Position numbers and translations under genes: made by a program
Part shown: piece by piece, positions 56,065 to 63,993 of the stretch
Position numbering within the stretch: position 1 is the stretch's first letter
How the letters are laid out: every line of letters begins with the position of its first letter
Origin: an uncultured Cellulophaga sp.
Lineage (GTDB): Bacteria > Bacteroidota > Bacteroidia > Flavobacteriales > Flavobacteriaceae
DNA: 64,000 nucleotides
Reading direction: 5' to 3'
NCBI GenBank assembly: GCA_947492955.1
Contig: CANLOV010000005.1
Span: 186,001-250,000, forward strand
Notes under the pieces: model-generated
The model's database searches: none
Told to the model about the DNA's origin: nothing
The model's input: the letters and a program-made list of their open reading frames with translations, nothing else

Positions 56065-57162
56065 TTAGTTAATTAATCTAAATTCAGTTCTTCTGTTAGC
56101 TGCGTGCTCTCTTTCTGTACAAGAAACACCATCTTTACATCTGTTCTTTAATTTAGCTTCTCCGTAACCATTAGCTACTAATAAACTAGAGTTAATTCCT
56201 TTTGTTTTTAAGTACTCTGCTACTGCTTGTGCTCTTCTTTCAGATAATGCTTGGTTAGCAGATGCGCTACCTCTAGAATCTGTATGAGAAGCTAATTCTA
56301 CCTTAACTCCTGGGTTTTGTTGTAATACAGGCATTAAACGAGTATCTATTAAATTCTTTGCTGCTGCTGTTAATGTTGCACTGTTTACATTCCAGCTTAT
56401 TGGTAAAGCTTGGTATTCTACTAAAGAACACTCAACCTCTTTCCAAGTTGTTAAACCACCTTTTTCTTTTAATACCTCTCTAGAGATAGTTTTTGTAACT
56501 GCTGGGATTGTTTCTTCTATAGTGTAAGCATCTTTATCTAATACTGTTTTAGTAATATCTTTATATTTTGCAGGGATTACTTCTTCTACAACTTTAGCAG
56601 GAGATAATAATACAGTTTTAGTATAAGTAGCATTTCTAGATCCTAATGGTGTCTTAGAGAAACTAGCATCTTTTGCTAATACTTGTGTTTGTATTGTTGT
56701 AAACTCTGCTGGGTATCCTTTGTAACACCAGTATCTACAATCATCTGGATTTCCAGAAGCACAATCTGGAGCAGGTGCTCCTAATTCCCACTGTGCGTAA
56801 GCTGGCTTAATTTCTAATGTCTCTGAACTTGTAGTAAAAGATGCAGGAGAAGTACTAATTGAATTTCCCCCTTCTTTAGATACATAAGTAACAGTTTCTG
56901 TTCCCCATTTTTCTGGAACAACTGTTAACCTTTTTCCTTCTGGCTTTACTAAAACATTTTCTGTAACCGTTTTAAATGTTGCAGGAACTGTTTTTAAGGT
57001 TTTATATGCAGGTTTTACAACGATAGATACAGTTTCGTTTACATATACATCTGGCGTAGTACAACGTACATAACATTTACCAGGTTGCGGGTTTGATGGC
57101 AAATCTTGTGCCATTGTAATTGATGCAGTCATTACTGCAAAAAAGAATAAAACTTTTTTCAT
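56065..57162 (-). CDS. OmpA-family outer-membrane protein
   Basis: 365 residues, signal peptide (KKVLFFFAVMTASITMAQ). The C-terminal 110 residues are an OmpA peptidoglycan-binding domain: VELASHTDSRGSASANQALSERRAQAV, then ANGYGEAKL and a final ANRRTEFRLIN. The N-terminal part is not a barrel but consists of repeats of the type VPATFKTVTENVLVKPE, YPAEFTTIQTQVLAKDA and IPAKYKDITKTVLDKDA, about four or five times. It carries paired cysteines (CYVRCTTP, CASGNPDDCRYWC). Such proteins anchor the envelope to peptidoglycan. The repeat fold is not known. Confidence 0.92.
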   Translation of the reverse strand: MKKVLFFFAVMTASITMAQDLPSNPQPGKCYVRCTTPDVYVNETVSIVVKPAYKTLKTVPATFKTVTENVLVKPEGKRLTVVPEKWGTETVTYVSKEGGNSISTSPASFTTSSETLEIKPAYAQWELGAPAPDCASGNPDDCRYWCYKGYPAEFTTIQTQVLAKDASFSKTPLGSRNATYTKTVLLSPAKVVEEVIPAKYKDITKTVLDKDAYTIEETIPAVTKTISREVLKEKGGLTTWKEVECSLVEYQALPISWNVNSATLTAAAKNLIDTRLMPVLQQNPGVKVELASHTDSRGSASANQALSERRAQAVAEYLKTKGINSSLLVANGYGEAKLKNRCKDGVSCTEREHAANRRTEFRLIN

Positions 57163-57734
57163 GTTAATGGATTAGTGTTTAGTTAAAATTTATTTGTGTT
57201 CAATATGTAATAAAAGTAATTAGGTTTAAAGCTCTTTACAGGGGCCATTAAAACCAACCAATAAATTTAAAAAGGTGTAATCTTATTTTTTTGGGGTAAA
57301 AAGGTGAGATGTTTCTTAAATTTATTGATTTTTTAATAAGTTAATAGTTAGTGGTTGTGTCGCTTATTAATATTTTTTACGCAGTAATATTTTTAATATT
57401 CAGTTTTATAATGTGTATAATTTTTTTAATCAGAGTTGTTTTTTGAAATATTATTAATAGTGAGATAAAAAAACAGATTACACTTATTAATAAGAAAATA
57501 TCAATCAGAAAAAAATCATACATAATCTATATTTTTTAGTAACAGTAACCTGTTTTTGTATTAAATTTCAAACAACAGTGTAAATTTACTGAGAGGTAAT
57601 TTGAAGCAAGAAAATAAATCTTGAAAATATAAATAATCGATAAAAAGATTGATTTTAACGATAAAATGCGCATGTATGGTAAAAAAAGCGCTTTTTTAAA
57701 ATTAAGGAATAATAAAATAGAGGAAGATTAAATA
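57163..57734. other. 572-bp AT-rich intergenic region
   Basis: Lies between two minus-strand genes. It should contain the OmpA promoter and the end of the kinase message. A short palindrome AAAAAAAGCGCTTTTTT (57681-57697) could end the kinase operon. No gene or RNA is recognised. Confidence 0.55.
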
Positions 57735-59252
57735 CTATTTTAAATATTTAAACATTGTTTTTAATAAAACATCATGATCAAAAGGTTTAGGAACAACAGC
57801 ATTCATACCTGCTTTTAAATACGCTTTTATATCATCTTCATAAGCATTAGCTGTAAGACCTATAATAGGAATTTTTTTAATATTTTTAAATGGAAATTCT
57901 CTAATGGCATGGGTAATTTTATCGCCAGATAAATTAGGTAAGTTAATATCCATTAATATTATATCGTAACTATTATTAACTAGTTCTTCTATTACTTTTG
58001 CTCCATCATTAATTAAATCTACAAAAAATACTTCTGTGTTTATCAATATTTTAAATAAGGTGGTTTGTAAATGAATATCATCTTCTACCAATAACACTTT
58101 AAATTTTCCTTCTTCTTTATGCTTGTATTTTTTTTCTTTTATATCTGGCTTTATAGTGGGGTGTAATGGATATTTTAATACGATATCAAAGTAAAAAGTA
58201 GAGCCTCTATTTAATTTAGAATGTACTTTAATGTCACTTTCCATTTGTTGCAATAAGCCTTTAACAATAGCTAAACCTAAACCATTGCCGTTTTGTTGCT
58301 CGGCAGTTTTTAATTGTGTAAAGCTATTAAAAACGGTAGCTAATTTTTCCTGAGGGATACCAATCCCTGTGTCGGAAATTTTAAAACGAAGGCTAACTTT
58401 GTTGGCTCTTTTTTGATTTAACTCAATATTAAAATTAATACTGCCGTCTTGAGTGTATTTAAAGGCGTTGTCTAATAGATTTGTTAATATTTGATAAATC
58501 CTTAAATAATCTCCTTCTACATATTCAGGAATTTTAATATCGGATGTTAAAGTAAATTCTAATCCTTTTTCTTTTGCTTTGGCACCATATGTAAATCGTA
58601 GTAAATTAAATAACTCATAAATATTAAACTCTTTATTTCGTAATTGTAATTTTCCCGAAGCAATCATACTAATGCTTAAAATATCTTCTAGCATTAATTT
58701 TAGATTGGCGTTAGACTCTCTAAGAAAATTAATCATATTTTTTTGCTCTCCTGTTAATTCGGTATTAGCAATAATGTTAGTAATAGAAATGATGTTGGTA
58801 AGTGGATTTCTTAATTCGTGGCTAAAATTTTGAATAAAGGAATTTTTGAAACGTTCTCTTTCTTCTAATTCACTGTTTTTAAGTATAATTAATTCTCCGT
58901 TAATGATTGATTCATTTCTGGATTGAGCGATGCTTTGATAGGTTAAATAATGTTGTGTTAAATTGTGTAAAACAAGAAGTATACCGTCTATTTTCTTTAT
59001 AATTTTTATATCTGTGGTATATTCTTTATCATGAATATTAAGATGTACACAATTAAAAGTTGTTTCTTCTTCTGGAGTGTTTTCTAATGCATGCAAACAT
59101 TCGAAAAAAGGATGAGTATTATATATAAAATCTCCAATAGTTAGTTTTAAAAAAGCCTGATCGCTTTCTAAAATAACTCTGCTATCATTAACAAAAACAA
59201 ACTGAATGTCGTTGTTAGTATACGATTTTTTGTATTTGTTAAGTAGCTCCAT
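57735..59252 (-). CDS. Soluble hybrid histidine kinase (PAS-like sensor, kinase, receiver)
   Basis: 505 residues with no signal peptide or membrane segment. The first 120 residues are a PAS-like domain (FVFVNDSRVILESDQAFLKL). Then come HisKA with the phospho-His in FSHELRNPLTNII, HATPase (DTGIGIPQEKLATVF, GNGLGLAIVKGL) and a C-terminal receiver with the aspartate in IILMDINLPNLSGDK. No DNA-binding domain follows, so the output should be a phosphorelay or protein contact. It is the last gene of the operon and its start overlaps the GTPase stop by 14 bases, a strong sign of coupled expression. Confidence 0.92.
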   Translation of the reverse strand: MELLNKYKKSYTNNDIQFVFVNDSRVILESDQAFLKLTIGDFIYNTHPFFECLHALENTPEEETTFNCVHLNIHDKEYTTDIKIIKKIDGILLVLHNLTQHYLTYQSIAQSRNESIINGELIILKNSELEERERFKNSFIQNFSHELRNPLTNIISITNIIANTELTGEQKNMINFLRESNANLKLMLEDILSISMIASGKLQLRNKEFNIYELFNLLRFTYGAKAKEKGLEFTLTSDIKIPEYVEGDYLRIYQILTNLLDNAFKYTQDGSINFNIELNQKRANKVSLRFKISDTGIGIPQEKLATVFNSFTQLKTAEQQNGNGLGLAIVKGLLQQMESDIKVHSKLNRGSTFYFDIVLKYPLHPTIKPDIKEKKYKHKEEGKFKVLLVEDDIHLQTTLFKILINTEVFFVDLINDGAKVIEELVNNSYDIILMDINLPNLSGDKITHAIREFPFKNIKKIPIIGLTANAYEDDIKAYLKAGMNAVVPKPFDHDVLLKTMFKYLK

Positions 59253-59736
59253 TTAATTGGTTTACTAGTTTAAGAAATACATCATTAACAGCATCACCTG
59301 TTTTAGCACTTGTTAAAAAATCGGTAGAAATTTGATTTTTGTTTAATAGTTCTTCTAGTTCTTTTATAACTACTAAATCTGTTTTGTTGCCAATTACTAA
59401 AAGAGGAATGTTGGGTAATTTTTCTGTGACAATTTTTAAGTCAGTATTTATATTTTGAAATGTAGAAGGCCTAGTAACATCAAAAACAAATATAACACCA
59501 TGAGTGCCCAAGAGATAGGAATTACGTATGGTTTCTAAATCATCGGTGCCTTCTAGATCCCAAAGAATTAAAGACATGGAATCACCAGCTGCTATCTCTA
59601 CTACTTTTTTGGTAATATGTACGCCTATAGATACTTTATAGTTATCGGAGAAACTATCCTCTACAAACCTTCTTATTAAAGATGTTTTTCCTACTCCAAA
59701 ATGTCCTAGAATAACAATTTTTTTAGATGTCTGCAT
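59239..59736 (-). CDS. Rab-like small GTPase
   Basis: 165 residues, cytoplasmic. Ras-superfamily motifs are complete: P-loop GHFGVGKTS (11-19), switch I YKVSIGVHI, G3 WDLEG (59-63), G4 NKTD (117-120), G5 SAK (143-145). The order and spacing follow Rab/MglA-type proteins. The residue after DxxG, a catalytic glutamine in Ras/Rab, is threonine (Thr64), so intrinsic hydrolysis may be slow and depend on a partner. Prokaryotic small GTPases of this class often work with roadblock-type regulators; one lies just upstream. The start overlaps the previous gene by 14 bases. Confidence 0.9.
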   Translation of the reverse strand: MQTSKKIVILGHFGVGKTSLIRRFVEDSFSDNYKVSIGVHITKKVVEIAAGDSMSLILWDLEGTDDLETIRNSYLLGTHGVIFVFDVTRPSTFQNINTDLKIVTEKLPNIPLLVIGNKTDLVVIKELEELLNKNQISTDFLTSAKTGDAVNDVFLKLVNQLNGAT

Positions 59737-60535
59737 TATTAAAATTTTGTGCTAATTCTTTTTCTATTACGTCTTTATTAAGTGTTTTAGATTTTTTTAT
59801 GTCCATAAATTGATCATAAAAATTAAAAATTAGGTCTTGCACTTTGTTTTTTGATGTTAAAGTATAATTTCCCGATATAATTACGGCAATATAATAATTT
59901 ATAAAACTTTGCAGATGTATTTGATACAATTCATACTCTATTAACTCTAAGTTCTGATTTTTTTGATTAAAAGCATCTTCAACGAAAGTTTTAATAGCTG
60001 TTAGCATACCAGAAATCATTTCCTGGTCCATAGTATCTGTTTTGGAATAGCTAGCAGTTAAAATACCAGAATTTTTTTCTATTAATAAAACTTGCTCTAT
60101 GCTGGCAGATGATAATTCACTTAAGATAAGTTCTTCTTCTTTAATACCACCAAACCAAGATTTAAATTTTCTTTTCCAACCTTTAGTAGATAATTGGTTA
60201 TTAATTTTTTCTGAGAGTAATTTTATTTCTTGAGCAATGTACTTTTTAATCATTTTACCCAAAATAGGAAATAAAGCATCTACAATTTCGTCTTTATTTT
60301 TTTTAATTTCTTCTTTTAAAGTCGCTGTAATTGTTGGGCCTAAAGAAGTTGGGATGCTTTTAGTAAATTCTTTTAATTGATTTTCTACAATAGGGCTAAC
60401 TTTTGTAGTTAATTTTTTTTGCTCATTAATAGTCTGTTCTAGTATAGCAATTCTTTTGGCAATTTTTTCTGCATATTCACGGTCGTCTGTAAATAAGATG
60501 TCTTTTAAAATTTCTAACTTGTCCTTTTCATTCAT
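59723..60535 (-). CDS. Helical protein with roadblock/longin-like domain
   Basis: 270 residues, no signal peptide. The N-terminal 120 residues are long charged helices (LKDILFTDDREYAEKIAKRI, likely coiled coil). Residues about 140-245 look like a roadblock/LC7 or longin-type alpha/beta domain: ASIEQVLLIEKNSGILTASY, then MDQEMISGMLTAIKTFVEDAF and INYYIAVIISGNYTL. This fold regulates small GTPases in the MglA/MglB pair, so this protein may act on the GTPase encoded next. Assignment is by pattern only. The start motif LKDILFTDD recalls the small coiled-coil protein upstream (IKNLIFGDN). Stop and GTPase start overlap by 14 bases. Confidence 0.75.
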   Translation of the reverse strand: MNEKDKLEILKDILFTDDREYAEKIAKRIAILEQTINEQKKLTTKVSPIVENQLKEFTKSIPTSLGPTITATLKEEIKKNKDEIVDALFPILGKMIKKYIAQEIKLLSEKINNQLSTKGWKRKFKSWFGGIKEEELILSELSSASIEQVLLIEKNSGILTASYSKTDTMDQEMISGMLTAIKTFVEDAFNQKNQNLELIEYELYQIHLQSFINYYIAVIISGNYTLTSKNKVQDLIFNFYDQFMDIKKSKTLNKDVIEKELAQNFNNADI

Positions 60536-60557
60536 ATTTGTTAGAATTTAGAAAAGA

Positions 60558-60917
60558 CTATTTGTTATTTACCTTTTCGCCAAGCTCAATTAATAAATCG
60601 CCAAGCATTTTTTTATTTACTTTAGCAGTATCTATATCTTCTAGTTTGTTTTCTAGATTTTCTTCTAGTTCAGTAATTCTAATATTTACATCTGTGGCTA
60701 CATTATCTATCGCCGTTTTTAAATCTGCTTTAACATCTTCTATTAGTTCTTCTAGAACTTTTTTCTTGTCAAGAATGTCTTGTTTAAGTAATTCAAATTC
60801 GGAATCGTAAGCTTGAATATTATCGCCGAAAATTAAATTTTTAATTACATCAATTTTTGATGCTGCATCATCTTCCTTTGTATTTAAATCTATGACACGT
60901 TTATTGTTTTTAGACAT
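60558..60917 (-). CDS. Small coiled-coil protein, first gene of GTPase operon
   Basis: ATG 60917 gives MSKNNKRVIDL, 120 residues; the longer reading to 60962 would overlap the -7 box. Most of the protein is charged helix (KQDILDKKKVLEELIEDVKADLK, then ITELEENLENKLEDIDTAKV), a probable coiled coil. The string IKNLIFGDNIQAYD matches the N-terminal LKDILFTDDREYA of the next protein, which suggests related docking elements. It has no known family. It is 22 bp ahead of the roadblock-like gene and leads the operon. Confidence 0.75.
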   Translation of the reverse strand: MSKNNKRVIDLNTKEDDAASKIDVIKNLIFGDNIQAYDSEFELLKQDILDKKKVLEELIEDVKADLKTAIDNVATDVNIRITELEENLENKLEDIDTAKVNKKMLGDLLIELGEKVNNK

Positions 60918-60951
60918 TGTTGTTTGCGTTATGGTTATGTGTTGTTTAATA

Positions 60952-60988
60952 CAAAAATACATTAATATTTACCTTAAAATAAGGTAAA
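60952..60988 (-). promoter_or_regulatory. Promoter of GTPase operon with overlapping palindrome
   Basis: TATTTTTG on the minus strand (60959-60952) is a full -7 match, 35 bp before the start. Next to it lies TTTACCTTA-TTT-TAAGGTAAA (60988-60968), a perfect 9-bp inverted repeat that overlaps the -33 region. A repressor or activator site is likely; no -33 box is evident. Confidence 0.5.
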
Positions 60989-61081
60989 GCTAAACTCAAA
61001 GATACTAAGTTATGTGTTAAAGATAAACGTTTTGGTTGTTTAAACTATTGTAGTAGGTTGTATTATAGTTATTTATAAAAC

Positions 61082-61112
61082 AAAAAAACACCACTTATAA
61101 GTGGTGTTTTTT
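61082..61112. terminator. Bidirectional terminator next to tRNA-Asn fragment
   Basis: 8-bp stem CACCACTT / AAGTGGTG (61089-61096 with 61099-61106) with an A run on the left and T6 on the right. On the minus strand it ends transcription just past the tRNA-Asn 3' end, as expected for the original tRNA terminator. Confidence 0.75.
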
Positions 61113-61116
61113 AAAG

Positions 61117-61160
61117 CTCCCCCTCTTGGGCTCGAACCAAGGACCCTCTGATTAACAGTC
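61117..61160 (-). repeat. tRNA-Asn 3' fragment, left attachment site of an integrative element
   Basis: On the minus strand the 44 bases run from the anticodon loop (GACTGTTAATC, anticodon GUU) through the T arm (CTTGG-TTCGAGC-CCAAG) and the 3' acceptor strand AGGGGGA to the discriminator G. The 5' half (acceptor 5' strand, D arm) is missing: the upstream bases turn into unrelated AT-rich DNA. This is the usual scar of integration into a tRNA gene. The rebuilt intact tRNA would lie at the other end of the element, beyond the right edge. Confidence 0.85.
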
Positions 61161-61305
61161 TGTCATTATTATTTTTCATTTAACTTCTTTTGCTTTCAAA
61201 TGCTTGATTTTAAAGGTTTTGGGGTTTTTTGTTGTTTCAGATGTTTACTTTTAATTACTTATTATTTCCAAAATGTTTGACCTATGTTTGACCCAGAATG
61301 AATTA

Positions 61306-61782
61306 CTACATTAATTTCTTCTTCATAGCAATCCCTGTATTTCCATCTTTCTTGACCAACAACTCTATAACTGTATTTGAATCTAAATGACAGGTTGCCC
61401 TGTAAGCTAAAAATGGGTCTATTACCATTTTATTTTTACTTGGTAATCTTTTATTTGTTTGCTTTAATAAATACTCAAAATGATTTCCTTGAAACCTGTA
61501 ATAAACAGCACTCAAAATATCAGCATTAAATAGCAATACAATTCCTCTTGAAATAGGTAAATCAAATAGCATTTTAAAATCACCCTTTTCATATAGGTAA
61601 ATTTCATAACAGATATCATTTACTATTTTCTCTCCTTTAGATTTTAAATCAAACTCATAATTTTCATATTGCTCACCAATTGTAAATCTAAGTTGCTTTA
61701 AAAGTCTCTTTTCACTTCTAAAAATACCTGTAACTAAAAAAAGCCACCTTTTTAGATGGCTTATTAACTTATATTTTGTCAT
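61306..61782 (-). CDS. Hypothetical protein in integrative element
   Basis: ATG 61782 (MTKYKLISHLKRWLFLVTG) is preferred; a GTG at 61803 would overlap the previous gene. About 158 residues, with an N-terminal hydrophobic helix region and a globular remainder (FYEIYLYEKGDFKMLFDLPI-like). No family is recognised. It lies 7 bp after the lipoprotein gene and is probably co-transcribed with it. Confidence 0.6.
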   Translation of the reverse strand: MTKYKLISHLKRWLFLVTGIFRSEKRLLKQLRFTIGEQYENYEFDLKSKGEKIVNDICYEIYLYEKGDFKMLFDLPISRGIVLLFNADILSAVYYRFQGNHFEYLLKQTNKRLPSKNKMVIDPFLAYRATCHLDSNTVIELLVKKDGNTGIAMKKKLM

Positions 61783-61789
61783 TTGATTT

Positions 61790-62200
61790 TTAAAAATTAT
61801 CACAATTAAAGCTTCTTAAAGAGGATATAAATTCACTCATCTGTTTTCCTATTTCACCTTTATCTACAAGAAGTCCTACAACTTCTCCATTACACTTAGC
61901 AAATATTTTATATCTAAATATAGGTGTTGGTGATGAATCTATAATTTCAGCAGATATTATACTTGCATCCTCTTTTGTAAAATCTACAGATATAGATGAT
62001 GAATTTGTAACACTGAAAGTTTCTGAAATATCCTCACTATTCATTTTTAAGTGAATTTTTATTTCTTGAAGTTCTTCTGAAGCATTTAACTCTAAAGTGT
62101 ATGTGTTTAAATTGATTGTTTCCTCATCGCTATTACTATCATCATCGGAACAAGATAATAATGTGAAAAACGCTATTAGTATTAAATATATATGTTTCAT
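61790..62200 (-). CDS. Small lipoprotein in integrative element
   Basis: 136 residues; lipobox LIAFFTLLSCSDDD (Cys17) followed by a run of acidic residues, a common surface-export signal in Flavobacteriaceae. The mature part is beta-rich (LNTYTLELNASEELQEIKIHL). No family is recognised. It starts 4 bp after the stop of the 62205 gene. Confidence 0.65.
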   Translation of the reverse strand: MKHIYLILIAFFTLLSCSDDDSNSDEETINLNTYTLELNASEELQEIKIHLKMNSEDISETFSVTNSSSISVDFTKEDASIISAEIIDSSPTPIFRYKIFAKCNGEVVGLLVDKGEIGKQMSEFISSLRSFNCDNF

Positions 62201-62204
62201 AAGA

Positions 62205-62774
62205 TTAGTTATTATAAGGTTTAAGTAAAATTTCTTTTGTGGGCTTGTTTATTGAAGTAATTAGAGTATTTATAGTACTCCCTATAAAGTTTGTTTTATC
62301 AATTTCATCAAATGCTAATTTTCCTGAATATTGAAAGGCATATAACCTACCTCTTTTATAAGATTGCATTCTTTCTTTTAGAGGTAAATTCAAATCATCA
62401 GGTAATAGAAGTATTAAGTCTAAATATTCATCTTTGACATTAATAACGTAAGCTTCAACACACCAGTTGTATTTAAATGCTGTTTCTATACTATCCCAAA
62501 TCAATGAATCTAAATCAGGTGCTAATTCGTCTTTACTGTTAGGCTGCTTAACTACCTTATTAATTGAATTTTCTTTAAAATCAGAATCTTTCAAAACAGT
62601 CTTTATGTTATTTGTCTTATTATCCTTTTCTTGGTTGCGTTCTTGTTTACTGTGATTTAACATCTTAAAAAAGAAATAAATACAAACAAAGTAGAATAAC
62701 CATCTAATTACTCTACCTAATTCATAATCTGATAACGGTTCTTGTGGCTCTATATATAAAATAAGCTCTAACAT
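62205..62774 (-). CDS. Membrane-anchored hypothetical protein in integrative element
   Basis: 189 residues with one membrane segment near the start (IRWLFYFVCIYFFFKML), then a long charged linker and a globular C-terminal domain (DSIETAFKYNWCVEAYVINV, LLPDDLNLPLKERMQSYKRGRLYAF). No family is recognised. It is divergent from the XRE gene, and the operator copies lie between them. It probably leads a three-gene operon with the lipoprotein and the 61306 gene. Confidence 0.65.
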   Translation of the reverse strand: MLELILYIEPQEPLSDYELGRVIRWLFYFVCIYFFFKMLNHSKQERNQEKDNKTNNIKTVLKDSDFKENSINKVVKQPNSKDELAPDLDSLIWDSIETAFKYNWCVEAYVINVKDEYLDLILLLPDDLNLPLKERMQSYKRGRLYAFQYSGKLAFDEIDKTNFIGSTINTLITSINKPTKEILLKPYNN

Positions 62775-62790
62775 GCTAAGTAAAGTATTT

Positions 62791-62857
62791 TTATCATTTA
62801 TGATAACTAGCCAAATATAATAAACTTCATCTTTGTATTTATCATAAAAGATAACTA
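62791..62857. promoter_or_regulatory. Control region with two 19-bp operator copies (XRE divergent promoter)
   Basis: TTATCATTTATGATAACTA (62791-62809) and TTATCATAAAAGATAACTA (62839-62857) share 15 or more of 19 positions, each with TTATCA...GATAA dyad symmetry, 48 bp apart. Between them the minus strand has TATATTTG (62819-62812), a -7 match. The second copy ends 12 bp before the XRE start. The region should bind the XRE protein. Confidence 0.6.
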
Positions 62858-62868
62858 TCTAATTAAGT

Positions 62869-63090
62869 ATGACAGATAAGCAAGATTTGCAAATAGCTAT
62901 TGGTAAACGTGTTAAAGAATTAAGAGAGTCTAAAAACATAGCTCAACAAGATTTAGCTGCTGCTTGTAATTTTGAAAAATCTAATATGGCAAGATTAGAA
63001 GCTGGAAACACAAATGCTACTATTTATACCCTTAAAATTATTGCTAAAAACTTAAAAGTTGAGTTAGTAGATTTAGTTAAAGATTTATAA
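62869..63090 (+). CDS. XRE-family transcriptional regulator
   Basis: 73 residues consisting of one helix-turn-helix domain: GKRVKELRESKNIAQQDLAAACNFEKSNMARLEAGNTNATI, the Cro/C1 pattern, then a short tail. Small size fits an immunity-type or copy-control repressor of mobile elements. It is divergent from the 62774 gene and has two probable operator copies in its own upstream region, so self-regulation is likely. Confidence 0.88.
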   Translation: MTDKQDLQIAIGKRVKELRESKNIAQQDLAAACNFEKSNMARLEAGNTNATIYTLKIIAKNLKVELVDLVKDL

Positions 63091-63290
63091 AATCGCTATT
63101 AATACCTATCTTAAAATAATTACCGTTATAAATTAATACTTAAATAGTGGGTATTTACATAAGTTCACAAATACATTTATCCAAAAATTACAGTTTTACT
63201 ATATAAGATTTTACAGTAAAATTCAGATAAAATTGATTTTAACCTGTAGTAAAAAGTATGTATAAACAATGCTTCACCTTTATACAGGTA

Positions 63291-63725
63291 CTACATAATT
63301 CCTTCATCATTAAAACTGTAAAAGCCATCTTTAGTAATAACTAAGTGGTCTAAAACAGCAACATCTAAATATTCTCCTGCTTTTTTAAGTTTGTTAGTCA
63401 TTATTTTATCAGCTTCACTAATTTTTAAGCTACCACTTGGGTGGTTGTGTGCTACAATAATACCTTTTGCATTACATTTTAAAGCTACAGAAAACACCAA
63501 TTTAGCATCTACATTTACACCAGAACTTCCTCCTTTGGCTAATGGATAAATTCCTAATACTTGATTAGTATTGTTTAATAATAATACTTTAAATTCTTCC
63601 TGTAATTCTATAGTATGTTTATTCCAACAAGCTAATAGTAAATCATAAGACATTTTACTGTTGGTTATTTTTAATCGTTTCTTATTATTGTTGGTGTAAG
63701 AAACTTTAATTTCTGCTATTTCCAT
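63291..63725 (-). CDS. radC: RadC-like JAB-domain protein
   Basis: 144 residues. The JAMM metal motif is complete: AHNHPSGSLKISEAD, with the two histidines and the aspartate, followed by LVITKDGFYSFNDEG. The protein covers only the C-terminal catalytic part of chromosomal RadC; short versions like this are common on mobile elements, where their role is unknown (a DNA repair role is not supported). The gene is convergent with XRE; the gap of 200 bp holds no gene. Confidence 0.88.
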   Translation of the reverse strand: MEIAEIKVSYTNNNKKRLKITNSKMSYDLLLACWNKHTIELQEEFKVLLLNNTNQVLGIYPLAKGGSSGVNVDAKLVFSVALKCNAKGIIVAHNHPSGSLKISEADKIMTNKLKKAGEYLDVAVLDHLVITKDGFYSFNDEGIM

Positions 63726-63742
63726 AAGGTTATAAAAATTTA

Positions 63743-63771
63743 AAAGGCATCACTTTAGTAGTAATGCCTTT
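63743..63771 (-). terminator. Terminator after the 63784 gene
   Basis: AAAGGCAT / ATGCCTTT stem (63743-63750 with 63764-63771) with a T-rich run on the minus strand (TTTTAAATTTTT), 12 bp after the stop of the 63784 gene. Confidence 0.65.
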
Positions 63772-63783
63772 GTTGTTGATTTG

Positions 63784-63993
63784 TTAAGAAGCATATTGTA
63801 AAGCTCCATTTTGGCTAAATTGCTCAATGCTTGGTTGTAGTGTTTCAGTTTCTAATGGCGTACTTTTAGCTACAGGTTCTTTTACATCCTCTGGCATATA
63901 AGTCCATCTATGATGCATAATAATTTCTTCTCCTGTTTCTGTAACAACATACTCATAAGGCTCACATTCCTCTTTAATAATGCTACCCTGCAT
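63784..63993 (-). CDS. Small hypothetical protein at right edge
   Basis: 69 residues from the ATG at 63993; the reading frame stays open to the window edge, so a longer N-terminus is possible. It is acidic and has no signal peptide or recognised motif (EECEPYEYVVTETGEEIIMHH). It lies 58 bp before the RadC-like gene, separated from it by a terminator hairpin. Confidence 0.45.
   Translation of the reverse strand: MQGSIIKEECEPYEYVVTETGEEIIMHHRWTYMPEDVKEPVAKSTPLETETLQPSIEQFSQNGALQYAS

Noticed and set aside
60538-60810. Plus-strand frame over the coiled-coil gene
   Set aside because: Serine-rich antisense shadow of a helical acidic protein.
61117-61160. A functional tRNA-Asn gene
   Set aside because: Only the 3' half is present; acceptor 5' strand and D arm are missing.
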